A stretch of DNA of 64,000 bases from Astropecten irregularis (GCA_963971285.1 OZ020256.1:5706501-5770500), one strand, 5' to 3'; positions 57,301 to 63,697 are shown, counted from the first letter of the stretch. Notes: generated from the letters alone by a model not told the origin. Translations and numbers: made by a program.

Positions 57301-60300
57301 AGGATGTAATAAATGAATGTGAACAATTTGTATCATTATTATAACTAATTACATGTGCAGGTTGCTATTTTGAAAGGTGCTGGTATATACACGTGTATAT
57401 ATTGCAAGCATAAGTTTGTTATGTACTTTCTTTTCACTATGATGTACACATTCCGATATTTGAGATCCAAAGATACATACTGGTAGGATTACAATGTAGA
57501 TCAGTTTAAAAACAGTCGTACACGCACATGTACTGTGTACATGTAACAAGTCCCACTCAAATGACGTCACTTCTTACAGAATTTCCACTCTCAGCAAATT
57601 GGCACATTGCAAGCCTGGAAATAAACGGAGGCCATGGCCTTGGTGCCCCCTTCAAATGTTTCCATAGACATTATGATTTTTCAATGGAAGTGCCCCTTGC
57701 AATGGAAATTTGGCCTTGCCCTCACCAACCTTATTTCCAGCCCTGACATTGAACACTTACATGTAACTGTGAATTTGTAAGCCGTTTTTCACAATCATTA
57801 TTTTGTAGTGCAACACCATGCACACGACTTTTTAAGTCATTTTGAAGATGCCAATTGCCATCTTACAAACATGTGTAGGTATCCGAGGACAAAACCCCCA
57901 GGGATATTCCCACAGGGTCACAGACAACCATATGTACAATGACAACAACCCCACCCACCCTTACACACACACACCCCCTATACCCACTATAATCACTTCA
58001 TTGGAACCAGACTGCATGCATGCTGGCAGTACACAGGGTTGCAGAGCTTAAAATTAAGCAAGGGCACCTGACTATTTCACAGTCTGGTGTCCATCACACT
58101 TGCATAGCAGAACTACACTATTTTCTGCAGGAGACCAGACTATTCCATGGTCTAAAGTCCTATGCAGATCAACATTGTTGATTTGGAAAACTGCCATTCG
58201 TGCAGACAATTTTGAGGCAAAGATCAAAGTACGGTACAAATATGTGCACTGTACACATGTACATGCACTGTACACTATTGCATGGAATTTTACGAAGTGT
58301 ACTGTTTTTGGATGCTATTCTACAAAGTGTACTGTTTTAATACACATATTTAGTACATACACGTATAATATGGTCAGGAAAGGGAGACAATTTCACAGAC
58401 GTTTTAAATCATTATTATTAGAATTCTCTATTCGCACGATTTTTAACAGAACTTTAAAATGCATACAAAATAGCTGGTCCACAATACTAGATGCGACTGC
58501 CAGGCTGGTACCCGGAATACACATCAGTATGCAGGGCTCCTGACGCATGACAGGTACCCAGACTATTTTAAGCCTAACCTGGTCAATGAAACGCAGGCCC
58601 CAGTGAGTCACTGCCTGCACCGAAATGGGATGCTTTTAAAGATAATTATCAAATCCTTGTATTTAAAATGAAAGTGCATATAATCCGTAGGAATTGTTTG
58701 TGACGGATGGAGGGGAAATGGAGCGGGTTAAATATAAACTCTGGGTGGTTTTTTTTTTTTTTGGCTGGACAGTTTTAAAACAGGCTCAGAAGTGGTCTAA
58801 TTATCTTTTGAAAAATCTCACAATGGAAATTTCCATCCGTCCCCCCCCCCCCCCTCCAAAAAATAAAAACATTTCATAAAATTTGTTTTTTATTATCACA
58901 TAAACCACAAAAGAAAGTGACTGGATGCATTTTGGTCATTGAACTGTTGGAAGGTGAACAAAGAAAATTGACTGGAGGAGTGGAGGTGGATTTGAACCTG
59001 CGACCTCTGAAATGTTGTACAGTGTACCAAATGAGGGTGCTCTGCCAACTGAGGTATCTCGTGTGGTACATATTGCTGGAGTGTCGGTGTCCCAGATTAT
59101 AAATAATCTACATAAGATCGTTTGGCAGTCAGAAGCCATGAAACCACTCAAATACCACTATATCCCTCTCCCAAAAACCTTAGTCCTGTTTCAATTTCCC
59201 GTGTTTGTACTGAACCAGAGGGAATGTTATGTCGTAACAGGGGCCAATGGACCAACTTTACTTGGCCTATTGTTGGCTTGCAGATCACAACTCTCCGAGT
59301 ACTGTTGCTAGGCCATAGTTGAACCATGGAGGAAGGAAGAGGAGTAACAACGACCCACTAATCCCCCGAAGGATATTTACTATGCGACCGCGATAAGATC
59401 TCTCAGTGCATAGAGCCGATCACCGCTCACACTGCTCATTGGAGAAACGAATTGTTTGCGAACTCAACAGTTACGTTCAGTTTGATCTGTGATCATACCT
59501 GAAACATGGTTGTACATATTTTTAAGAATTTGAAAGGTTTGGGCCGATTTTGGCTGATGGAAAATTAGAAGGATTTACTCGGTGTATTTTCGACATCGCA
59601 TTCGTACAATTTATAATGTGGACCAGCGCGGAGCAATTTTTTGGGGGACAATTGAAAAATCGGAATTTTCGGTTGTTGACCATTCATTAGGCCATCTGTT
59701 TTTACGACTGCGGTGAGAGGCCTTTTTTCTTTGATCTCATGGTCGTTGTAACTCCTTCTCTTCCTCCCTCTATGGTTGAAATAGTACCATCTTTAGGCCC
59801 TTTTCCAAACCTCGGCTCCGGCTCCGGCTCCGGCTCCATTTTGTGAATCCATTTTTAAATAACGGGTATCAAAATAGAGGCTTTTGGTTACGGTTTGGAA
59901 GTAGATACTCTATTTTGAACAAGAAAACAGAGATTCAGCCTCAATGAAAAGCCACAACCTATTATTTTCAGCATATGCATGACAGTGCTGGAGCCGGAGC
60001 CTGAGCCGGAGCCGAGGTTTGGAAAAGGACCATAGTTGGGGCAGTACCTACCATAGTTGGGCGGCTCCCAAAAACAATTACAATAATTAACACTAGGGTG
60101 AAGCAAGAATGTGATTAACAGAAAAAAACAATCAAACATAAATATGATTATTGAAAAGTGAACAAAGAAAAATTGACTGGAGCGGGATTCGAACCGGCGA
60201 CCTCCTGATAAATATGATTAGTAAGAAAGGTAAAATCAATATATTAGTGGATTTATTTATCAAACGACATTTGAGTTTCAAGGGCTGTGCAGAGGGAATC

Positions 60301-61092
60301 ACGATAGAAGTCCTCACCTTTTGACTGAGTTTGGGGTTTTGCAGCTGTCGTTGTGTTGGTTTGCGTCTGGGACTGTTGATCATGCTGTGCCGGGGGCTGC
60401 GCCTGCACGACCGGCTTTTCAATCCTTGCCACTATCGGAGGCGCGGGCGGAGCCACAGGAATCGTAGACGGTGCTGCCACCAGGGCCGGTTCGGCACTGA
60501 CAGTGTTTGTCGTTGTCGGTACGATCGGAGCAGCGGGTGTCGCCGTTGCGGCGCCTACCACTTTGTTCTTAGTCCATGCGTTCACTTTCGGTGGTGGGGC
60601 TTCCTCGATGATAAACTTCTTCTCCACTTTCTCCTCTTTGTCCGGCTGGGGCGGAGGAACGGACTTCTTACTGGAGTCACTAGTGTTCCTCTTCACATTG
60701 GCCACGTGTGTGTTGTTTGCAAGACCGACACTTTTTGGTTTTGCTTCTTGTTGAGGCTTCTCAACAGCCGCGCTCTTGTCTGGTGGTGGTGGCGCGACAG
60801 CACTCACATTGTTCCTATGCCAGGGATTTACTTTAGGTGGTGGTGCTTCCACGTACTCCTGTTTGACGCAGTCGGCATTATTCTCTCCAGTCTCATCCTG
60901 GTTTATTCCGTCGTCGTCTGGCTTGGCGTTCTTATCCGGCACCGAAGGTTTTACGTTTTCCTTTGACTCGGTGGCGGTGTTGATGTGCGGTCTCACTTCA
61001 GCGACGACCGGCTTGGCCTCAACAACTTTTGGCTCAGTCTGTTCCTGAACCACGCTGCTATAGCTTGGCTGTTTGGCAACCTCCGCTGCCAT
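24210..61092 (-). CDS. LARP1: La-related protein 1 (LARP1), 19 coding exons
   Basis: Nineteen minus-strand exons, all GT-AG and in frame, give 1301 aa (human about 1019-1096). Order from the start: Pro/Ala-rich N-terminus with two APPPKVNxW motifs (82-91, 164-173); [13 protein letters not shown] and [10 protein letters not shown] motifs as in human; an RG-repeat block (about 510-530); the La module (about 590-680, [20 protein letters not shown]); a PAM2 motif [11 protein letters not shown] (690-700) for poly(A)-binding protein; [52 protein letters not shown]; and the C-terminal DM15 repeats (about 1085-1241), which in human bind the cap and TOP sequence. LARP1 represses or stabilises TOP mRNAs downstream of mTORC1 in the cytoplasm. 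An in-frame TAA seven bases before the ATG supports the start. Confidence 0.97.
24625..24804. mobile_element. 180-bp palindromic element near LARP1 3' end
   Basis: Outer arms CCATTACTGCAGTGTCCC and GGGACACTGCAGTAATGG; CTTTTGTCCAGCA pairs with TGCTGGACAAAAG. The centre is a second stem, TTGCAGGGTGTACGTCCC with GGGACGTACACCCTGCAA. It lies in LARP1 intron 18. Confidence 0.8.
25128..25255 (-). CDS. LARP1: LARP1 coding exon 18 (end of DM15)
   Basis: Encodes [20 protein letters not shown], then [20 protein letters not shown] and RVL, the third DM15 repeat (human: [20 protein letters not shown]). Acceptor TTTTCTAG, donor GTAAGT. Confidence 0.97.
25436..25690 (-). CDS. LARP1: LARP1 coding exon 17 (DM15 core)
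   Basis: Encodes [40 protein letters not shown], then [20 protein letters not shown] and FRLDLFKDF. It is nearly identical to the human DM15 core, which forms the m7G cap and TOP pocket. Acceptor GCCTTCAG, donor GTGAGG. Confidence 0.97.
25750..25880. repeat. Inverted repeat (AATGTTGCGTAAC type)
   Basis: AATTTCACGAAATGTTGCGT pairs with a downstream AAAATGTTGCATAAGTTATG region; CGTGAAACGGCCATAACTTG is shared with a copy at 18942-19072. In LARP1 intron 16. Confidence 0.6.
26304..26449 (-). CDS. LARP1: LARP1 coding exon 16 (start of DM15)
   Basis: Begins [20 protein letters not shown], then [20 protein letters not shown] and HKYHQKCLK, the first DM15 helix pair (human: [20 protein letters not shown]). 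Acceptor CCGAAACAG, donor GTAATG. Confidence 0.95.
27018..27130 (-). CDS. LARP1: LARP1 coding exon 15
   Basis: Encodes [20 protein letters not shown] then [17 protein letters not shown] (human: PRKRKTRHSSNPPLESHVGWVMDSREH). Acceptor CTCCGCAG, donor GTAAGG. Confidence 0.95.
27305..27662 (+). mobile_element. Related MITE subfamily (ACATGATTGGTAA type)
   Basis: Shares the second half of the TTAA-type family (CACCATCTTCATATCCTGAA, TCTGTGAACATTTCTGTTTG) but has a different first half and ends ACCAATCCTGTACTGTACCT. Shortened relatives lie at 27990-28213 and 36240-36637 (reverse), and a right-end fragment at 1-90. Confidence 0.7.
27725..27912 (-). CDS. LARP1: LARP1 coding exon 14
   Basis: Encodes [40 protein letters not shown] and [20 protein letters not shown]. 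The human has SLPTTVPESPNYRNTRTPRTPR...SRFYPVVKEGR. Acceptor CTTTGCAG, donor GTAAGT. Confidence 0.94.
28460..28652 (-). CDS. LARP1: LARP1 coding exon 13
   Basis: Begins [20 protein letters not shown], then a proline- and glutamate-rich stretch (human: KKVNMISREQFDTLTPEPP). Acceptor CTTCCGCAG, donor GTTTGG (weak). Confidence 0.92.
28796..28920 (+). mobile_element. Second tRNA-derived SINE family, copy 2
   Basis: In LARP1 intron 12. A box TGGTCTAGTGGTATGACTTC, B box GGGTTCGAATCCC, and the same GAGCCAGCAAATGATT tail as the copy at 4061. Confidence 0.75.
29422..29641 (-). CDS. LARP1: LARP1 coding exon 12
   Basis: Encodes [40 protein letters not shown] and [20 protein letters not shown], almost the human sequence (KILIVTQTPHYMRRHPGGDR). 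It is one of the most conserved parts of LARP1 outside the named domains. Acceptor CGACACAG, donor GTAAAA. Confidence 0.97.
29754..29862. repeat. Inverted repeat adjoining a SINE
   Basis: ACTCACATATCGCTTTATCC pairs with the complement of CTTTATGTGAGT, and CAAGGATCA with TGATCCTTG. The right arm ends where the SINE at 29863 begins. Confidence 0.6.
29863..30036 (+). mobile_element. tRNA-derived SINE (same family), plus orientation
   Basis: In LARP1 intron 11. It starts GGTTTCATGGCTTCTGACTG, has the A box TAGCTCAGTTGGTAAGAGCG and the B box GGTTCGAATCCC, and ends TTTCTTTGTTCAATTTTCAA. Just upstream lies an inverted repeat (29754-29782 with 29834-29862). Confidence 0.8.
30253..30374 (-). CDS. LARP1: LARP1 coding exon 11
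   Basis: Encodes [20 protein letters not shown] then [20 protein letters not shown]. The human counterpart is EELDFLFDEEMEQMDGRKNTFTAW. Acceptor TTCTGCAAAG, donor GTAAGA. Confidence 0.94.
30480..30600 (+). mobile_element. tRNA-like retroposon with long variable arm (single copy here)
   Basis: GTCGTGGCCAGGTGGACTGG, a variable-arm-like stretch, then GGGTTCGAGTCC. The spacing between the boxes resembles class II tRNAs (Leu/Ser). The sequence continues past the acceptor end into unrelated sequence, so a retroposon is likelier than a working tRNA gene. Confidence 0.5.
31012..31235 (-). CDS. LARP1: LARP1 coding exon 10
   Basis: Encodes [20 protein letters not shown] and later [20 protein letters not shown] (human: GLSASLPDLDSENWIEVKKR), a conserved tryptophan motif in the linker after the La module. 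Acceptor ACCGGCAG; CAG six bases further in is also possible. Donor GTAGGA. Confidence 0.92.
31844..31988. mobile_element. MITE (GGGGTCGATTTCAC type), copy 2
   Basis: Starts GGGGGTCGATTTCACCAAAC in LARP1 intron 9. The right end is diverged. Confidence 0.65.
32200..32383 (-). CDS. LARP1: LARP1 coding exon 9 (end of La module and PAM2 motif)
   Basis: Begins [20 protein letters not shown] and DDPKQW (human: RVRRREEPEKW). Residues 690-700 read [11 protein letters not shown], aligned with the human PAM2 core LLNCPEFVP that contacts the MLLE domain of poly(A)-binding protein. Acceptor CCCGCAG, donor GTGCGT. Confidence 0.94.
32991..33135 (-). CDS. LARP1: LARP1 coding exon 8 (La motif core)
   Basis: Encodes [20 protein letters not shown] then [20 protein letters not shown] and TLDGQVIIE. 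It is nearly identical to human [20 protein letters not shown]...[11 protein letters not shown]. This is the core of the La RNA-binding motif. Acceptor TTTTCTCAG, donor GTAAAT. Confidence 0.97.
33730..33895 (-). CDS. LARP1: LARP1 coding exon 7 (start of La module)
   Basis: Begins [20 protein letters not shown] and ends [11 protein letters not shown], the first helix of the La motif. The final codon is split with the next exon to give the KKQIEYYFS signature. Acceptor ATACAG, donor GTGAGT. Confidence 0.93.
34272..34457 (-). CDS. LARP1: LARP1 coding exon 6 (RG repeat)
   Basis: Encodes [20 protein letters not shown] and then a run of eight RG pairs ending [11 protein letters not shown]. The human protein has an RG run at the same place. 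Such blocks bind RNA and are targets of arginine methylation. Acceptor GCAAGCAG, donor GTAAGA. Confidence 0.93.
34533..34745. mobile_element. MITE with GGGGCCAATT ends, copy
   Basis: Ends AGGGGCCAATTTCACGGCGC and GCTCCATGAAATTGGCCCC. In LARP1 intron 5, about 75 bp beyond exon 6. Confidence 0.8.
35563..35838 (-). CDS. LARP1: LARP1 coding exon 5
   Basis: Begins [20 protein letters not shown] (human: KHKWVPLQID), then an RD/RE/RS-rich run ([20 protein letters not shown]) and [16 protein letters not shown]. Acceptor TTTTTGCAG, donor GTGAGA. Confidence 0.92.
35940..36093. mobile_element. MITE (GGGGTCGATTTCAC type), copy 3
   Basis: Starts TGGGGTCAATTTCATGAAGA and ends GTTTGGTCAAATCGAGCCC, in LARP1 intron 4 about 100 bp beyond exon 5. 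Confidence 0.65.
36240..36637 (-). mobile_element. Related MITE subfamily, reverse copy
   Basis: Flanked by AAAGG at the left and TACCTTTAATC at the right. It carries ATTGAGCTCAAATTTTCACA and TTTACCAATCATGTATTGTA, the counterparts of the copy at 27305. Confidence 0.6.
37328..37421 (+). repeat. 47-bp tandem duplication with palindromic core
   Basis: Two units begin GTACCAGTGCGTACAACGTA. The core CGTACAACGTACG is nearly palindromic. Confidence 0.75.
37536..37917. mobile_element. Second TTAA-flanked MITE family, about 380 bp
   Basis: Inverted ends AGGCATTGCATACGTTTGGT and ACCAAACGTATGCAATCCCT, each next to TTAA. An inner palindrome GAGAAGCGTTATGGCCGTAA/CGCTTCTC lies at about 37706-37737. Single copy here. 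Confidence 0.8.
38143..38281. mobile_element. CpG-rich hairpin element, copy 1
   Basis: Ends CAATGGGAGACTTCTGGAGA and TCCAAAAGTCACCCATTG. Arms continue through GTCTTGAGTCAACAGCGCAC and GTGCGCTGTTGACTCAAGAC. The loop is CGCAATTGTGAGCATGCGCG. Other copies at 44425 and 53847. Confidence 0.85.
38340..38475 (+). repeat. Interspersed repeat (GCAACTCAGACTTCACAC type)
   Basis: Shares CAACTTTGTGCAGTG and AATCAGCTGATCCGAGGAAA with copies at about 35425-35545 and 25893-26015. Class unknown. Confidence 0.65.
38909..39280 (-). mobile_element. TTAA-type MITE, full copy
   Basis: Reverse orientation. Flanked on both sides by TTAA (TTAAAGGTACTATC at the left, TTACCTTTAA at the right), which fits a TTAA target duplication. 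Confidence 0.85.
39725..40110 (-). mobile_element. LINE- or SINE-like retroposon with (ATT)n 3' end
   Basis: On the minus strand the sequence ends CAAGCGCCTTGAGCAG..., then an ATT repeat (AATAATAATAATAATG on plus at about 39731-39745). Ends of this form are typical of CR1/L2-type retroposons. No reverse-transcriptase coding is visible, so this is a truncated or non-autonomous copy. Confidence 0.5.
40313..41025 (+). mobile_element. TTAA-type MITE inserted in another copy of itself
   Basis: An outer copy (40313 to about 40388) breaks off at AACGATACAT. A complete inner copy follows (about 40389-40748). The outer copy then resumes at TAACAGTCATCTGTGAAATT and ends ACCAAAGTATGATAGTATAC before TTTAA. 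The outer halves join at the expected place of the family sequence. Confidence 0.8.
43213..43730 (+). mobile_element. TTAA-type MITE interrupted by a palindromic element
   Basis: Starts TTAAAGGTAC and reaches ACCAAAGTATGAGG at its right end, where a 149-bp palindrome (43572-43720) is inserted. The last bases, TTACCTTTAA, follow at 43721-43730. Confidence 0.8.
43572..43720. mobile_element. 149-bp palindromic element with TTA duplication (PIF/Harbinger-like)
   Basis: Ends GGCCATAAAAA and TTTTTATGGCC are inverted; inside, TTGTTGTATTGGCGTAAC pairs with GTTACGCCAATACAACAA. TTA flanks it at 43569-43571 and 43721-43723. A 3-bp TTA duplication fits the PIF/Harbinger type; the assignment is inference. 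Confidence 0.7.
44425..44563. mobile_element. CpG-rich hairpin element, copy 2
   Basis: Arms CTTCGAGTCAACAGCGCACG and CGTGCGCTGTTGACTTGAAG, nearly perfect over about 45 bp, in LARP1 intron 4. Confidence 0.85.
46190..46440 (+). mobile_element. TTAA-type MITE, 3'-truncated
   Basis: Matches the family from TTTTTGTCAAAGAAATGCAA to TCAGGCAGAAAA, then ends without the right terminal repeat. Confidence 0.7.
47220..47493 (-). CDS. LARP1: LARP1 coding exon 4
   Basis: Residues 302-392, starting [20 protein letters not shown]: a basic, proline-rich, probably disordered linker with many SP and KK pairs, ending [10 protein letters not shown]. Acceptor TTGCCCAG, donor GTAAGA. Intron 4 beyond it is 11.4 kb. 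Confidence 0.9.
48160..48225 (-). CDS. LARP1: LARP1 coding exon 3
   Basis: Encodes [20 protein letters not shown] then PE. It matches the human segment GDFGDAINWPTPGE just before the Lys-rich linker. Acceptor CCCCTGTAG, donor GTAAGA. Confidence 0.9.
49025..49386 (+). mobile_element. TTAA-type MITE, full copy next to LARP1 exon 2
   Basis: Flanked by TTAA (CATTAAAGGTA left, TACCTTTAAAGG right). The right end is about 30 bp from the LARP1 exon 2 donor. Confidence 0.8.
49422..49483 (-). CDS. LARP1: LARP1 coding exon 2
   Basis: A 62-bp exon encoding [20 protein letters not shown] then V. It was found by phase matching (one base carried in, phase 0 out). Acceptor TCTGTCGCAG, donor GTAAGC. Too short to recognise alone, but the splice sites and frame fit both neighbours. 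Confidence 0.78.
51383..53144. mobile_element. 1.76-kb inverted-repeat element, non-coding
   Basis: Ends CCGTAATTTTCGGAATATAG and CTATATTCCGAAAATTACGG are exact inverted repeats. Subterminal GCGGCTTAT or GCGGCTAAT motifs recur at both ends. Flanks are TACATGTA (51375-51382) and TACATGTG (53145-53152), so either a TA or an imperfect 8-bp duplication is possible. No transposase frame is visible. Confidence 0.8.
53169..53190. repeat. (ACATGT)n simple repeat
   Basis: Consecutive ACATGT units. It is the longest clean run of a motif scattered in great number over about 38600-58350. Confidence 0.85.
53847..53989. mobile_element. CpG-rich hairpin element, copy 3
   Basis: Arms CTTCAAGTCAACAGCGCACA and TGTGCGTGCGCTGTTGACTT, in LARP1 intron 1. 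Confidence 0.85.
54558..54720. mobile_element. MITE-like palindrome (AAGGCCACTTTTCCATTGCA type)
   Basis: Contains GGCACTTCCATTGGAAAAT and ends with inverted AGGCCTTGCATTT / AAATTCAAGGC. Related copies at 14690-14850 and, inverted, at 57604-57747. Confidence 0.65.
55249..55490. mobile_element. MITE with GGGGCCAATT ends, copy
   Basis: Ends GGGGCCAATTTCATGGAGCT and GCGCCATGAAATTGGCCCC, nearly perfect 30-bp inverted repeats with AGCACAAAAATTTGCT inside. Confidence 0.85.
56191..56416. mobile_element. MITE with GGCTCC hexamer-repeat ends, copy
   Basis: Ends CAGGGTGTTTACAAAATGGA and CCTCCGTTTCGTAAACGCCC. Inner GGCTCAGGCTCTG and GAGCCTGAGCC repeats. Confidence 0.8.
56942..57090 (-). mobile_element. 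Second tRNA-derived SINE family, copy 3
   Basis: In LARP1 intron 1, minus orientation. B box complement GGGATTCGAACCC at 57006-57018 and the A-box region (CTAGGCCATCGAGCTAGC) at 57059-57076. Confidence 0.75.
58951..59150 (-). mobile_element. tRNA-derived SINE (same family), diverged
   Basis: In LARP1 intron 1. The tail (TGAACAAAGAAAATTGACTG on plus), a degenerate tRNA-like core and the 5' part (GGCAGTCAGAAGCCATGAAA on plus, 59124-59143) are all recognisable, but the core carries insertions. Confidence 0.7.
59797..60033. mobile_element. MITE with GGCTCC hexamer-repeat ends
   Basis: Inverted ends GGCCCTTTTCCAAACCTCGG and CGAGGTTTGGAAAAGGACC. Just inside are runs of GGCTCC at the left and GGAGCC/TGAGCC at the right. 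The body AACGGGTATCAAAATAGAGG is shared with the copies at 3027, 17543 and 56191. Confidence 0.8.
60151..60207 (-). mobile_element. 5'-truncated SINE copy with 13-bp target-site duplication
   Basis: Only 57 bp of the SINE remain (from just before the B box to the tail), flanked by perfect ATAAATATGATTA repeats at 60138-60150 and 60208-60220. It lies about 110 bp inside LARP1 intron 1. 5' truncation plus a long duplication is the mark of target-primed reverse transcription. Confidence 0.88.
60318..61092 (-). CDS. LARP1: LARP1 coding exon 1
   Basis: Residues 1-258 ([16 protein letters not shown]...), low complexity and rich in P, A, V, T and K. It carries a duplicated APPPKVN(P/A)W motif at 82-91 and 164-173; human LARP1 has a comparable PKVNPWTKN. 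Donor GTGAGG. Intron 1 is 10.8 kb. Confidence 0.93.
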
Positions 61093-62009
61093 CTTCTCTT
61101 ATCCTCCACGGAAAATCCCGTCGTTAATCAAAACCTCCTTTCCACTAATTTCAACGAACAACAGGCAAACGTTCGACTGACGCAGACTAGGGCTGAATCA
61201 TAATTGCATATTCCAATGCCAACACATCTGACTTCAAAACGTGAAAAGAAATTGTCACAGGATGTCCAAGATAAGGAAATGATTTTGTATTCTGAATTCT
61301 GAACTGAATATTATCAAAGGTTCAGCTAGCAACAGAGTCTCAAAAAAGAATCTTCAGTTCTGAATTATAAATTGTAATGATAAATAATTACACTTCTGAA
61401 GATCTTAGAAACGGATTGCTAAAAAAGGAAGTTCCTATTCCGCACACTGGGATAGATTTCTCCAAGCAGCGCGAAGCGCGTGCGGGGCCTGGCCGCCCGG
61501 AGTTTGGCTCAGTTTCAAGTCTATCCACCAGCTAGCTACAAAAATGATTTGCAAGTGGATAATCAGTATTGGGTTTTTCCTGTTTTCAAACCTCGAAAGT
61601 CAAATCAAAGATTCTCGAAGACTGTCGGTGATTTATAAAGAACAAACACGTGTCGTCTGAGACTGCAGTTCCATTCAATATGGTGCAATTTCGTTGCTGA
61701 CCGTTCGTCGTGTACAGAGTTCACACACAGTGTTCCAATGGGGTCATCAACAGACGAATCACATGTGCTCCCAGAGAAACCATACGATACGCTATGGAAA
61801 TATTTTTTTAACTCAACCTCGGTTAGCTCAGAGCTCCGCTAACTTCATCGGCTCATCACGCCTCACAACTGCATGACTTCCTCGCCGATCACAATCCTTT
61901 ACCGTGATGAACTCGGGAAAATAGCATTTATCGTGTCTGGCAGGATGCAGGGCTGCATTTAGAGGAGGAAAATCACGAATCCTTCGAGTCTGCCGTGGAT
62001 CCCACTCAC

Positions 62010-62188
62010 GCACATGTCGCCATGTTATCCACCGAGAATCTATTTAGCATGGCTGCCGGATCTTGACCCTCATTCGATTTGCTCAATAAGATGTGGGAGG
62101 CGGCGGACAGACCCAAATCTACACGTAATTTCTGTACCACGTTTGCGAACTGGCTGCTGGTACCCGGCGGTGCCGTAGGATTTGGCAC
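62010..62188 (-). other. Candidate LARP1 upstream exon with uORF
   Basis: A minus-strand frame starts MPNPTAPPGTSSQFANVVQK and runs 59 codons to a strong donor (GC followed by GTGAGT at 62004-62009). No protein family is recognised. It leaves two bases over, whereas LARP1 exon 2 needs one, so it cannot replace LARP1 exon 1 by splicing straight to exon 2 in frame. It is more likely a 5'UTR exon carrying an upstream ORF, or the start of an unknown gene. Confidence 0.35.
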
Positions 62189-63118
62189 GCAAAGTTAATG
62201 ACACTGCATAATTTCGCCATATACAGGGACCGGTGATATCCGTCCCATTCGTCTCACACGAGTGACGTCACTAGGCCACGTTCTGCACGTGCTACTTTTG
62301 GGAAAAGGTCGATGTACGCTCCAAGTTTCGCCTTCCAAAACGAAAAATTAAAACAAAAATTAAACTAAACAAAAGCAAACATGCAACCTTTCAAAAATCA
62401 TAATAATAACAATAAAATGTCATATTAAATCATTTTCCAACCCCTTTTTCATAAAAATGCACCCTACAGTAGCTCTTGGCTATCATCTCGATAATACTTT
62501 TTATATCGAGTGGAAAATAATTGCAGGCCTATTGGAAAGCCATTATTTTAATTTGAGAATTACCAATAAGTTGCATGTTTTGTTTCAACAACCATCCAAA
62601 TATGATTTAGACCATATTACAGGAAGTTTGTACATAGGCCATTAGCCACATTATCGATATCCAACGCATCTGTTGTCTATTGAGCTTAGCCTATTTTATT
62701 AGTCTCCGAGGTACAGTTGTCTAATTATATAAAGCGTGATTAACCGCCTTCACATACAGATAGATGTTATCCGTTAAAAGTGAAAACATACAACAGGAGA
62801 AAAATTGTAGGGGAAAATGTTAACGATAATACCCGGGCATTTATATAATAATACAATAATTATTTGTTTTTATCTCACTGAAGATATTGTTCTTTTTTTA
62901 TCTCAATGACGGGCACCAGCACAATGGTGATCTATCTTAACAGCTAGCCTACAGCCCCTCTATCGCCCAACAAATATTGTTGTTTTTTTCTTTATTCACT
63001 GAACTGCATGATGAAAACAAAATTATAATTAAAAAATCTTTAATTAGGCCAATCAAAGAGTTGTAATCAAAGTAAAAAACAAAAACAATGGTTATCGGAT
63101 GCGCTGAGATCGATTAAC

Positions 63119-63697
63119 TTGGTAATATCATACTTTGGTTTTTGTCAAAGAAATACATAATTATATTCGTTGGCAAAAAATATCAAGGAAGATACAGTAA
63201 CATCTGTGAAAATTTCAGTTCCATACGGTGCCCACTTTTTGAGAAAACAGTGAAAAACACCCACAATATTCTTAAGTCTTTTCTCTTTTAATTTTGATCT
63301 TTAAAAGATCAAAAATAATTTGAGTCACTAACTGTTTTTATGGATAAATAAAAAAAATAGTACCTTTGATAGTACCTTTAAAGGTAGTATCATACTTTGG
63401 TAAGATTTCACTTGCAGGGTGGGAAGATGGTGGTACGTTAAAATATCCGCCTGAAATGATGTATTTATATCCAGAAATTAGTAAAACAACGACCAAAAAT
63501 CTAGTTTGATCTTTTAAAAGATCAACAATAAAAGAGAAAAGACTTAAGAAATACTGTGGCCGTTTTTCACTGTTTTCTCAAAAAGTGAGCAACGGATGGG
63601 ACTGAAATTTTCACATGTGACTGTTACTATATCTTCCTTGATATTTTTGCCCATGAATCTGTATTTCTTTGATAAAATAATACCAAGTTACCTTTAA
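63119..63697. mobile_element. Two TTAA-type MITE copies in opposite orientation
   Basis: The first copy (63119-63350, plus) loses its right end in GATAAATAAAAAAAATAG. The second (63379-63697, minus) starts TAAAGGTAGTATCATACTTT and ends near TTACCTTTAA. Confidence 0.7.

Larger units (their letters stand above)
49484..60317 (-). other. LARP1: LARP1 intron 1: repeat-filled, no gene seen
   Basis: A 10.8-kb intron with no recognised coding exon. It contains the 1.76-kb inverted-repeat element (51383-53144), a CpG-rich hairpin (53847-53989), copies of several MITE families (54558-54720, 55249-55490, 56191-56416, 57604-57747, 59797-60033), tRNA-derived SINEs (56942-57090, 58951-59150, 60151-60207) and dense ACATGT-type simple sequence at about 50040-53800. 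Confidence 0.6.

Noticed and set aside
60331-60966. 211-aa plus-strand open frame
   Set aside because: Antisense to LARP1 exon 1. The Cys/Arg-rich product is the usual shadow of Pro/Ala codons.
62010-62188. Alternative in-frame start of LARP1
   Set aside because: It leaves two bases at the donor while LARP1 exon 2 needs one, and a TAA stands in frame just before the LARP1 ATG.
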